Positions 1 through 7,059 of a stretch of DNA of 10,238 nucleotides are shown piece by piece. The position numbers and the translations under genes are program-made. How positions within the stretch are numbered: the stretch's first letter is position 1; the number at the start of each line of letters is the position of its first letter. The notes beneath the pieces were generated by a model that was given only the letters and a program-made list of their open reading frames with translations, was not told the DNA's origin and did not search any database. This DNA is from an uncultured Oxalobacteraceae bacterium (GTDB lineage Bacteria; Pseudomonadota; Gammaproteobacteria; Burkholderiales; Burkholderiaceae), in NCBI GenBank assembly GCA_946479255.1, contig CAMLFK010000181.1:1-10238 (forward strand), written 5' to 3'.

Positions 1-14
1 GATCGCGCGCCGAC

Positions 15-32
15 GAGCTATACTAAAAGCTC
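15..32 (+). promoter_or_regulatory. Candidate -10 element within a small inverted repeat
   Basis: TATACT at 19-24 matches the sigma70 -10 consensus at 5 of 6 positions and lies 33 bases before the start codon at 58. The matching -35 would fall at or before the window edge, so it cannot be judged. The hexamer sits between the arms of a 5-base inverted repeat, GAGCT at 15-19 and AGCTC at 28-32, which could be a small operator or chance. This is a weak call based on the hexamer and its position only. Confidence 0.35.
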
Positions 33-57
33 ATCACCTCCACACAAGACCGCAGCA

Positions 58-270
58 ATGAGTGTTCAAGCCTTACATGGAATTACCTTAGAATCATTAC
101 TAACCCAGCTGGTGGAGCATTACGGCTGGGACGGGCTCGGCCAGCGGATCGATATCAATTGCTTCATCAGCGATCCGAGCATCAAGTCCAGCCTCAAATT
201 CCTGCGCAAGACCCCTTGGGCGCGCAAGAGAGTGGAGGAGCTGTACCTGGAGACAAAGTTCACCAAATAA
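58..270 (+). CDS. VF530 family (DUF2132) small DNA-binding protein
   Basis: This 70-residue protein matches the VF530/DUF2132 family over its whole length. The conserved LHGITLE near residue 6, the central [16 protein letters not shown], and the near-invariant block [19 protein letters not shown] (residues 45-63) are all present. The family is named after a Vibrio fischeri protein with a solved structure and a proposed DNA-binding role; its cellular function is not established. The basic patch [12 protein letters not shown] fits nucleic-acid contact. The ATG at 58 gives the family's usual length, although no clear Shine-Dalgarno precedes it. The stop is 9 bases before the DUF4404 gene, so the two are probably co-transcribed. 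The family assignment is secure; the biological role is unknown. Confidence 0.93.
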   Translation: MSVQALHGITLESLLTQLVEHYGWDGLGQRIDINCFISDPSIKSSLKFLRKTPWARKRVEELYLETKFTK

Positions 271-279
271 GAGGATGAC

Positions 280-573
280 ATGGTCTACGACGACACTTCG
301 CAACTCAAAGCGCACCTGAAGGCCTTGCGCGCCGACCTGGCCGACGCCGACCGCGGCGAGGTCGACGAGGAACTGCGTGGCTTGCTGCGCCAGCTCGACG
401 GTGACATCCACAATCTGCTCGAAAAACGCGCCGCCATACCGCCGGAAGAGGACGTCCCGCCGGGCCTGGCCACCCGCACCCAGGAGCTGGCAGCGCGCTT
501 TGCCGCCGAGCACCCGCGCATGGAACCCGCCCTGCGCGAGCTGGGGCGCATGCTGTCGAACATGGGGATTTAA
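280..573 (+). CDS. DUF4404 family protein
   Basis: This is a 97-residue, charged, largely helical protein. The N-terminal half (about 5-50) is rich in Leu, Asp and Arg with heptad-like spacing, as in a short coiled coil. The C-terminal block, from the Leu-Ala-rich segment near residue 68 to LRELGRMLSNMGI at the end, is the typical DUF4404 signature. The ATG at 280 has a good ribosome-binding site, GAGGA at 271-275, and follows the VF530 stop by 9 bases. There is no signal peptide or membrane segment, so it is probably cytoplasmic. The function of the family is unknown. Pairing with a DNA-binding protein hints at a nucleoid or stress role, but that is speculation. Confidence 0.85.
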   Translation: MVYDDTSQLKAHLKALRADLADADRGEVDEELRGLLRQLDGDIHNLLEKRAAIPPEEDVPPGLATRTQELAARFAAEHPRMEPALRELGRMLSNMGI

Positions 574-671
574 GCGGCCTCCACGGCCAAGTTATTGAAT
601 CAACTAGCTTTTTTAGTGTTGGGTGGGCGGCCCAAATTGGCGCCAAGGACAGCTTTGACGCGGTTTTCCGG

Positions 672-677
672 TACAAT
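672..677 (+). promoter_or_regulatory. -10-like TACAAT directly upstream of ygiQ
   Basis: TACAAT matches the sigma70 -10 consensus at 5 of 6 positions and ends only 8 bases before the ygiQ ATG at 686. Transcription from it would begin at or within a few bases of the start codon, giving a leaderless or almost leaderless mRNA. No Shine-Dalgarno is visible before the ATG, which agrees with that reading. The nearest TTGACG (655-660) is only 11 bases away, too close for a normal -35, so the promoter is uncertain. A perfect palindrome TTGGCGCCAA (637-646) lies just upstream. Confidence 0.4.
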
Positions 678-685
678 ACCGCCCA

Positions 686-2968
<2,283 letters not shown>

Positions 2969-2983
2969 GACGTCGCTACCGCA

Positions 2984-3007
2984 GGCTGGCTCTTAATCGA
3001 GCCAGCC
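2984..3007. terminator. Hairpin between convergent ygiQ and ArsR-type genes
   Basis: GGCTGGCTC (2984-2992) and GAGCCAGCC (2999-3007) form a perfect 9-base stem around the 6-base loop TTAATC. It lies 15 bases past the ygiQ stop and contains the TAA stop codon of the convergent regulator gene (2993-2995) in its loop. Neither strand has a T-run after the stem, so it is not a textbook intrinsic terminator. It may still block or stabilise the ends of both transcripts. Confidence 0.5.
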
Positions 3008-3664
3008 GCGCAGCGCCGCTTCCCCCTTGGCGCTGAACATCAGCACACGCGATCCCGCTACCCGCTTCGCCCATTCCAGTTCCTCGAAACGCTGCAGCAG
3101 CGCAGTGCCAAGTTTGCCGGCCAGGTGATCGCGGCGCTCGCTCCAGTCGAGGCAGGTCCGGCACAAGGGACGACGGCTTGCCGGAACAGCGTGTGGATCA
3201 ACGCCCAGCTTAGCGACCAGCGCCGCGCCTTGCGGCGTGAGTGAGATTCCACCAGCGGTCAGCACAAACGCATCCTTCTGTACCAGGCGCTCGTACACCA
3301 GCACCCCAAGCTCGCCCGCCAGGTGGTCGTAGCACACGCGCGCCTTACGCAAGGCGGGTTCGCGCGGCCCGGTCCATACATTGCGCGCGCTTGTGTCAGT
3401 AGCAATGCCCATCAGCGCCTCGACGATCGCGGCCACCTCGGCATTCGCCAGACGGAAGTAGCGGTGCCGGCCCTGCTTCTCGACCGCCAGCAGGCCACCA
3501 TCGACGAGTTGCGCCAGGTGCGTGCTGATGGTCTGGCGCGTGACGCCGGCCGCGTCGGCCAGCTCGGTGGCGGTCAAGGCACGGCCGCCCATGAGCATGG
3601 TCAGCGCCTGGCCGCGCGCGTGGTCGCCGATCAGCGCGGCGATGCTTGTGATGTTTGGCTCCAT
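2993..3664 (-). CDS. ArsR-type winged helix-turn-helix transcriptional regulator
   Basis: This 223-residue protein has an N-terminal ArsR/MarR-like winged helix (about 8-75). The recognition region is TELADAAGVTRQTISTHLAQ and the wing is EKQGRHRYFRL. ArsR proteins are usually 90-120 residues; this one has a long extra C-terminal half. That half seems to contain two copies of one unit: CYDHLAGELG from Cys111, and a second RDHLAGKLG (178-186) preceded by CRTC (Cys168, Cys171). Each copy ends in a similar S-x-T/A-x(2)-G-x-A-L segment. The Cys and His residues (111, 114, 168, 171, 180) could bind metal or sense redox state, though no known ArsR metal site is recognised. It is divergent from the NIPSNAP/ABM pair, and an 8-8-8 inverted repeat begins at its start codon, so it probably represses itself and the pair. 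The start has no clear Shine-Dalgarno. Confidence 0.88.
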   Translation of the reverse strand: MEPNITSIAALIGDHARGQALTMLMGGRALTATELADAAGVTRQTISTHLAQLVDGGLLAVEKQGRHRYFRLANAEVAAIVEALMGIATDTSARNVWTGPREPALRKARVCYDHLAGELGVLVYERLVQKDAFVLTAGGISLTPQGAALVAKLGVDPHAVPASRRPLCRTCLDWSERRDHLAGKLGTALLQRFEELEWAKRVAGSRVLMFSAKGEAALRGWLD

Positions 3665-3686
3665 GCTTCGATCTTAGCCGAAGCAT
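3663..3686. promoter_or_regulatory. 8-8-8 inverted repeat, probable ArsR-type operator
   Basis: ATGCTTCG (3663-3670) and CGAAGCAT (3679-3686) form a perfect 8-base inverted repeat with an 8-base spacer. It occupies the 74-base gap between the divergent regulator and NIPSNAP genes and overlaps the first two bases of the regulator's start codon. A dimeric winged-helix regulator bound here would cover the regulator's translation start and probably the upstream part of the divergent promoter. The symmetry is seen directly; that the adjacent regulator binds it is inference. Confidence 0.6.
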
Positions 3687-3726
3687 ACGGCGGCAGGAAG
3701 AACTACAGTGACCGCTCTGACAACGC

Positions 3727-3733
3727 AAAGGAG
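3727..3733 (+). promoter_or_regulatory. Ribosome-binding site of the NIPSNAP gene
   Basis: AAAGGAG lies 5 bases before the ATG at 3739. It is one of the best Shine-Dalgarno matches in the window and fixes the NIPSNAP start. Confidence 0.75.
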
Positions 3734-3738
3734 CCGGC

Positions 3739-4086
3739 ATGGCCATCACCTGTTTCATTCATTATCGTATCGACCCGTACCAAAGCGAGGCATTCCGCAC
3801 CTATGCCGAGAACTGGGGCCGGATCATTCCCCGCTGCGGCGGCAATCTGATCGGCTACTTCCTGCCGCACGAGAGCACCAACGACGAAGCCTGGGGACTG
3901 GTGGCCTTCGACAGCCTGGCCGCGTATGAAGCCTATCGCACGCGCCTCAAGCTTGATGACGAGGCGCGCGCCAACTTCGCGCTGGCGCAGGAGCGCCGCT
4001 TCATCCTGCGTGAGAAGCGTACTTTCACGGAAGTGGTCGACCGCACCCTGCACCTGGAGGCACACCATGATCGCCGTGATCTTTGA
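3739..4086 (+). CDS. NIPSNAP family protein
   Basis: This 115-residue protein belongs to the NIPSNAP family, small dimeric alpha/beta ferredoxin-like (Dabb-type) proteins. Typical features are the opening strand [20 protein letters not shown], then [16 protein letters not shown], and the central [19 protein letters not shown]. No signal peptide or membrane segment is seen. Bacterial NIPSNAP proteins mostly lack a defined reaction; some related folds act on small aromatic or polyketide substrates. The gene starts 52 bases after the operator-like inverted repeat. Its last 20 bases overlap the start of the next gene, an ABM-domain protein with the same general fold. The two may form a heteromer or serve one pathway, but no substrate can be read from the sequence. 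Confidence 0.88.
   Translation: MAITCFIHYRIDPYQSEAFRTYAENWGRIIPRCGGNLIGYFLPHESTNDEAWGLVAFDSLAAYEAYRTRLKLDDEARANFALAQERRFILREKRTFTEVVDRTLHLEAHHDRRDL
4056..4060 (+). promoter_or_regulatory. Ribosome-binding site inside the NIPSNAP gene, for the ABM gene
   Basis: GGAGG lies within the NIPSNAP coding sequence, 6 bases before the ATG at 4067. It selects this start over the upstream in-frame ATG at 3926, which would extend the protein with an Arg/Ser-rich segment that is only a shadow of the NIPSNAP reading frame. Confidence 0.8.
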
Positions 4087-4411
4087 GGTGGAGCCGGACC
4101 CGCAGCGCCGGCAGGAATATCTCGACATCGCAGCCGCGCTGCGCGTCCAGCTGGAAGCCATGGACGGCTTCTTGTCGATCGAGCGCTTCGAGTCGCTGTC
4201 GCGGCCCGGCCGCATCTTGTCGCTGTCGTTCTGGCGCGACGAAGCCGCCGTTGCGGCCTGGCGCAACGCCGAAGCCCACCGGATGGCGCAAGCACGCGGC
4301 CGGGCCGGGGTGTTCCAGGATTACCGGCTGCGGGTGGCGCAGGTGGTGCGCGATTATGGACTGCACGACCGGGGCGAGGCCCCGCCGGATGCCCGCGCGG
4401 TCCACGGCTAG
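4067..4411 (+). CDS. Antibiotic biosynthesis monooxygenase (ABM) domain protein
   Basis: This 114-residue protein starts [20 protein letters not shown] and contains [20 protein letters not shown] and [20 protein letters not shown]. That is the order expected of an ABM-superfamily ferredoxin-like domain. Members include cofactor-free monooxygenases of aromatic polyketides and heme-degrading enzymes, but many stand-alone bacterial members have no known substrate. The His of the [10 protein letters not shown] segment is typical of this subgroup. The start overlaps the NIPSNAP gene by 20 bases, so translation is probably coupled. Together with the divergent ArsR-type regulator they form a compact, jointly controlled cassette, possibly for detoxifying an electrophile or a quinone-like compound; that role is a guess from fold and context only. 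Confidence 0.88.
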   Translation: MIAVIFEVEPDPQRRQEYLDIAAALRVQLEAMDGFLSIERFESLSRPGRILSLSFWRDEAAVAAWRNAEAHRMAQARGRAGVFQDYRLRVAQVVRDYGLHDRGEAPPDARAVHG

Positions 4412-4420
4412 CCTGGCTGC

Positions 4421-4434
4421 CTCTTGCGCAAGAG
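4421..4434. repeat. Perfect 14-base palindrome after the ABM gene
   Basis: CTCTTGCGCAAGAG is fully self-complementary and lies 9 bases past the ABM stop. As RNA it would form only a short stem with a GCGC loop and has no following T-run, so it looks more like a protein-binding site than a terminator. Confidence 0.5.
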
Positions 4435-4442
4435 ATAACGCC

Positions 4443-4466
4443 GCTGTTGCGAATGTTTGCAACAGC
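4443..4466. repeat. 8-8-8 inverted repeat after the ABM gene
   Basis: GCTGTTGC (4443-4450) and GCAACAGC (4459-4466) are perfect complementary arms around an 8-base spacer. It could be the 3' hairpin of the NIPSNAP/ABM transcript, although only a short T-run (4483-4486) follows at a distance, or an operator for the downstream lipoprotein gene. Its arm and spacer lengths equal those of the operator-like repeat at 3663-3686, but the arm sequences differ. Confidence 0.5.
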
Positions 4467-4514
4467 CCCTGAAAGGTAGTCCTTTTCCAGCGATGGCCGG
4501 CGCGCTTGCGCCCC

Positions 4515-4520
4515 TAAAAT
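4515..4520 (+). promoter_or_regulatory. Candidate -10 of the RCC1 lipoprotein gene
   Basis: TAAAAT matches the -10 consensus at 5 of 6 positions and lies 30 bases before the ATG at 4551. No good -35 is found at 15-19 bases upstream, so the call is tentative. If correct, transcription would begin near 4527, which would exclude the in-frame GTG at 4524 as the start codon. Confidence 0.35.
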
Positions 4521-4550
4521 GTAGTGATGCCATCCTTGTTTGGACAACCC

Positions 4551-5981
4551 ATGAAAAACCGTCACCAACCCTTCTTCCTCTTTCTCCTGCTGTCATGGCT
4601 GGCGCTGCTTTCAGCTTGCGGCGGCGGCAGCGACAGCGGCTCCGGCACCACCACCACCCCGACACCGGCCACGCCGACCCTGACCTCGATCACGGTCGGC
4701 CCGGTCAATGCCGTGGTCGCGGTCGGCACCACCAAGCAGTTCACCGCCACCGGCAACTACTCGGACGGCAAGACCGCCGAGCTCAAGACCGACGTGGTGT
4801 GGTCGGTGGCCGGCACCAATGCCACCATCATCGCCAGCACTGGCGTTGCCACCGGCAAGACCGCCGGCAGCGACACCGTCACCGCCAAGGTCGGCACCGT
4901 ATCCGGCTCGACAGCGCTGACGGTCAAGGCGCCGTGGACCGGCATGGCCGGCGGCGGCGAGCATTCGGTGGCGCGCAAGGCCGACGGTACAGTCTTGGCC
5001 TGGGGCCGCAACAATTTCGGCCAGGTCGGCGACGACACCACCGCCGACAAGCCGCTGCCTACCGTGATCGGCAGCGCCACCAACTGGACCCAGGTGTCCG
5101 CGGGTGAGTTCCACACCGTGGCGCTGCGCGCCGACGGCAGCCTGTGGGCCTGGGGCTTCAACCAGAACGGCCAGCTGGGCGACAATACCGCCAACAGCCG
5201 CGACGTGCCGGTCAAGATCGGCACCACCAACAACTGGGTCAGCATCGCGGCAGGCCGCGCCCATACGCTGGGTGTGAAGGCGGACGGCACCTTGTGGGCC
5301 TGGGGCCGTAATTTCAACGGCCAGCTGGGCGATAACACCACCATCGACCGCGCCGTGCCGACCAAGATCGGCACGCTGACAACCTGGAAGGAAGTGGCCG
5401 CCGGCGACAGCCATAGCATCGCGCGCCGTACCGACGGCACCTTATGGGCATGGGGCGGGAACACAAATGGACAGGTCGGCAATGGCACCATCATCGATGT
5501 ACTGGTCCCGACCCGGGTCGGCGCCACTGTCACGCAGTCGTGGATCGCGGTCAGCGCCGGCGGTGCGCACACCATGGCGATCCGCGCCGACGGCGCCCTG
5601 TTCGCCTGGGGTTCGAACGCGTCCGGCCAGCTGGGCAACGATACGACGGGCGACGCCAATGAGCCGAAGCAGGTGGGACTCGATACCAACTGGGTCAGCG
5701 TCGCCTCGGGCGCCGCCCACTCGCTCGGCATCCGTAGCGACGGCACGCTGTGGACCTGGGGCCTGAATGCCAATGGCCAGCTTGGCAATGGCGAGATCTT
5801 CGATGCTTCGCAGCCGGTCAAGATCGGCAAGGCGACCAACTGGACAGCCGTGGCGGCGGGCCGCCACCATAGCCTGGCGCGGCAGTCGGACGATACGCTG
5901 TGGGTATGGGGCCGCAACCTGGAAGGGCAACTGGGTGACGGCAAGCTGGTCGATGTGCTTAGCCCGGTCAACCTTCCCTGA
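4551..5981 (+). CDS. Lipoprotein with BIG2-like domain and seven RCC1 repeats
   Basis: From the ATG at 4551 the protein has 476 residues. It begins with a lipoprotein signal peptide: MKNRHQPF, a Leu/Phe-rich core, then LLSAC, with the lipidated Cys at residue 23. A Gly/Ser/Thr/Pro linker follows, then a BIG2-like Ig domain (about 42-127, containing VVAVGTTKQFTATGNYSDGK and WSVAGTNATIIAS). The rest is seven RCC1 repeats starting near residues 135, 185, 235, 285, 337, 387 and 437. Each has the form G-x-x-H-[ST]...DG-[TS]-L-W-A-W-G-x-N-x-x-G-Q-[LV]-G-[DN], with 50-residue spacing (52 for the fourth). Seven repeats make one complete beta-propeller. It is probably anchored in the outer membrane with a surface or periplasmic binding role; the ligand is unknown. 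An in-frame GTG at 4524 would put extra residues before the signal and is less likely. A strong hairpin follows the gene. Confidence 0.9.
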   Translation: MKNRHQPFFLFLLLSWLALLSACGGGSDSGSGTTTTPTPATPTLTSITVGPVNAVVAVGTTKQFTATGNYSDGKTAELKTDVVWSVAGTNATIIASTGVATGKTAGSDTVTAKVGTVSGSTALTVKAPWTGMAGGGEHSVARKADGTVLAWGRNNFGQVGDDTTADKPLPTVIGSATNWTQVSAGEFHTVALRADGSLWAWGFNQNGQLGDNTANSRDVPVKIGTTNNWVSIAAGRAHTLGVKADGTLWAWGRNFNGQLGDNTTIDRAVPTKIGTLTTWKEVAAGDSHSIARRTDGTLWAWGGNTNGQVGNGTIIDVLVPTRVGATVTQSWIAVSAGGAHTMAIRADGALFAWGSNASGQLGNDTTGDANEPKQVGLDTNWVSVASGAAHSLGIRSDGTLWTWGLNANGQLGNGEIFDASQPVKIGKATNWTAVAAGRHHSLARQSDDTLWVWGRNLEGQLGDGKLVDVLSPVNLP

Positions 5982-6001
5982 GGGCAGGGCGGCTTGAAAG
6001 T

Positions 6002-6031
6002 GACAACGGCTGCCAATGGGCAGCCGTTGTC
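6002..6031. terminator. Strong hairpin between convergent RCC1 and SdpI-type genes
   Basis: GACAACGGCTGCC (6002-6014) and GGCAGCCGTTGTC (6019-6031) form a perfect 13-base stem with an AATG loop. On the plus strand it is followed by GTTTATGGCGTTTTTT, giving an interrupted T-rich tail. It lies 20 bases after the lipoprotein stop and 2 bases after the SdpI-type stop on the minus strand, so it probably ends both transcripts, more effectively on the plus strand. Confidence 0.85.
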
Positions 6032-6033
6032 GT

Positions 6034-6672
6034 TTATGGCGTTTTTTCCAGGCGCTTGTAGTACCACCATGAATACGCGGCCGGCAGGAGCGCCGCCCCG
6101 ATCAGGACGATGAATGCGGCTTGCGGATCCAGGCCGGCCAGCACCATGCCGATGCAGAGCAAGGCGCCGATCACCATCGACTTTCCGGCCAGGCGGTGGG
6201 TGGCGTACCACACCCTGTCACTGGCAAGGGTCCAGGGCGTGCGCACGCCAAGCCAGTTATTTCGCCGCACTTTGCCCATCACATTGCCGAGCAGCCCAAT
6301 GAACACGGCCATGCCGCTGACGAGCATCGTGCCGACGTCCAGGCCGCCGCGCTGCTGGGCGAGCATGGAGACCACCTGCACAAACCCCAGCATGGCTACC
6401 ACCGCAAACTGGGCGAACCACCAGGTGTCGATGAAAGTATCGATCTTGAGGCGAGTGCGCGAAAAGCGCGGCCCCAGTTCGCCGAACAGCAGCACGGCAG
6501 CCATGAGCGCGGGCCAGAGAAACACCGTTTCGCGGCGGCCGTAACCGTCCGGCCGGCCCGCGCCATCCCAATGGATAGCAATCTCCAGCGGCAGGCCGGG
6601 ATACATGAACAGCGCCAGCGCCAGCGAGGCGGCGAGGGTCAGGACGGACAGGATCAGGTAAGGCTTCTTCAT
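6034..6672 (-). CDS. sdpI: SdpI family integral membrane protein
   Basis: The 212-residue protein has about six membrane segments (roughly 4-24, 49-66, 85-104, 112-132, 165-180 and 186-204). A DUF1648-type motif, IAIHWDGAGRPDGYGRR (31-47), follows the first helix. The SdpI signature is near 128-164: LGNVMGKVRRNNWLGVRTPW, then TLASDRVWYATHRLAGK. In Bacillus subtilis, SdpI gives immunity to the SdpC toxin and sequesters the repressor SdpR at the membrane. Proteobacterial homologues are common and mostly uncharacterised. The ATG at 6672 was chosen because GGAGAG stands just upstream and a hydrophobic helix starts at once. An in-frame ATG at 6705 would add 11 residues (MNRARKLERAS) but has no ribosome-binding site. 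The gene lies 36 bases after the SdpR-type stop. No sdpABC toxin genes are in the window. Confidence 0.88.
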   Translation of the reverse strand: MKKPYLILSVLTLAASLALALFMYPGLPLEIAIHWDGAGRPDGYGRRETVFLWPALMAAVLLFGELGPRFSRTRLKIDTFIDTWWFAQFAVVAMLGFVQVVSMLAQQRGGLDVGTMLVSGMAVFIGLLGNVMGKVRRNNWLGVRTPWTLASDRVWYATHRLAGKSMVIGALLCIGMVLAGLDPQAAFIVLIGAALLPAAYSWWYYKRLEKTP

Positions 6673-6677
6673 GCTTG

Positions 6678-6685
6678 CTCTCTCC
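6678..6685 (-). promoter_or_regulatory. Ribosome-binding site that decides the SdpI-type start
   Basis: On the minus strand, GGAGAGAG precedes the ATG at 6672 by 5 bases. The alternative ATG at 6705 is preceded by GACTGATTC, with no purine-rich site. Confidence 0.65.
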
Positions 6686-6708
6686 AGTTTTCTTGCTCGA
6701 TTCATGAA

Positions 6709-6984
6709 TCAGTCTTTGCCGCGCGCCATGTCGAGCGCCCATGCGACAACATCTTCCAGCACGGTGGTATTGAGGGCGTACCAGATGGCTTGCCCTTCGC
6801 GCCGGCTGGTAATGAGTCCGGCGTCTTTCAAGACCGCGAAGTGGTGCGACATGGTTGGCTTGGTCATATCAAAATGCGCGGCCAGGTCACCCGCGGTCAT
6901 TTCTTCCTTTCGCAACATGCGCAAGATCTCGCGCCGGGTCGGATCGGCGATTGCCTTGAAGGCCAGGTTGGTCGCACTTGCCAT
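6709..6984 (-). CDS. sdpR: SdpR-type ArsR family autorepressor
   Basis: This 91-residue protein is a compact ArsR winged helix. It has FKAIADPTRREILRMLRKEE (9-28), AGDLAAHFDMTKPTMSHHFA (31-50, the helix-turn-helix), and LKDAGLITSRREGQAIWYAL (the wing). These match the SdpR subgroup, which lacks the metal-binding Cys of classical ArsR. Its function is to repress its own operon until the partner membrane protein relieves it; the downstream sdpI-type gene supports that reading. The Bacillus-style toxin link is not shown here. The ATG at 6984 fits the family length although no Shine-Dalgarno is visible. A promoter with TTGACA and two CGTCTAA repeats lies immediately upstream. Confidence 0.92.
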   Translation of the reverse strand: MASATNLAFKAIADPTRREILRMLRKEEMTAGDLAAHFDMTKPTMSHHFAVLKDAGLITSRREGQAIWYALNTTVLEDVVAWALDMARGKD

Positions 6985-6994
6985 ATTCGATGAG

Positions 6995-7017
6995 CGTCTA
7001 ATTAGATATCCGTCTAA
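6995..7017. promoter_or_regulatory. Candidate SdpR-type operator with CGTCTAA direct repeats
   Basis: CGTCTAA occurs at 6995-7001 and again at 7011-7017, 16 bases apart. The first copy extends into the perfect palindrome TCTAATTAGA (6997-7006). The block lies 10 bases upstream of the repressor's start codon and over the predicted transcription start, a usual place for an autorepressor site. The repeats are seen directly; binding by the adjacent regulator is inferred. Confidence 0.6.
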
Positions 7018-7046
7018 ATAATGGGGCAGCCGGAGCGCGCTGTCAA
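7018..7046 (-). promoter_or_regulatory. Candidate sigma70 promoter of the SdpR/SdpI-type operon
   Basis: On the minus strand a perfect -35 TTGACA (7046-7041) is followed after 17 bases by CATTAT (7023-7018), a 4 of 6 match to the -10. Transcription would begin near 7011, inside the CGTCTAA repeats. The -35 is only 14 bases beyond the stop codon of the transporter gene on the same strand, so the operon has its own promoter despite the tight packing. Confidence 0.55.
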
Positions 7047-7059
7047 GCTCACCACCTCG

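Noticed and set aside
574..685. Terminator after the DUF4404 gene
   Set aside because: Only weak stems are visible (TTGGG 619-623 with CCCAA 631-635; a 4-base stem around the T-run at 609-614), and none is followed by a T-run.
3323..3850. A 175-codon plus-strand open frame across the regulator and the intergenic operator
   Set aside because: It is antisense to the ArsR-type gene, crosses the intergenic region and runs out of frame into the NIPSNAP gene, with no recognisable domain.
4953..5978. Regular repeats of about 150 bases that might suggest a repeat array
   Set aside because: The period equals the 50-residue RCC1 blade, the frame is open throughout and the copies diverge at synonymous positions. 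It is a coding repeat, not CRISPR or a satellite.
4757..6211. A 484-codon open frame on the minus strand opposite the RCC1 gene
   Set aside because: It runs antisense through the propeller repeats and past the terminator into the SdpI-type gene. Its repeats are just the reverse reading of the RCC1 repeats.
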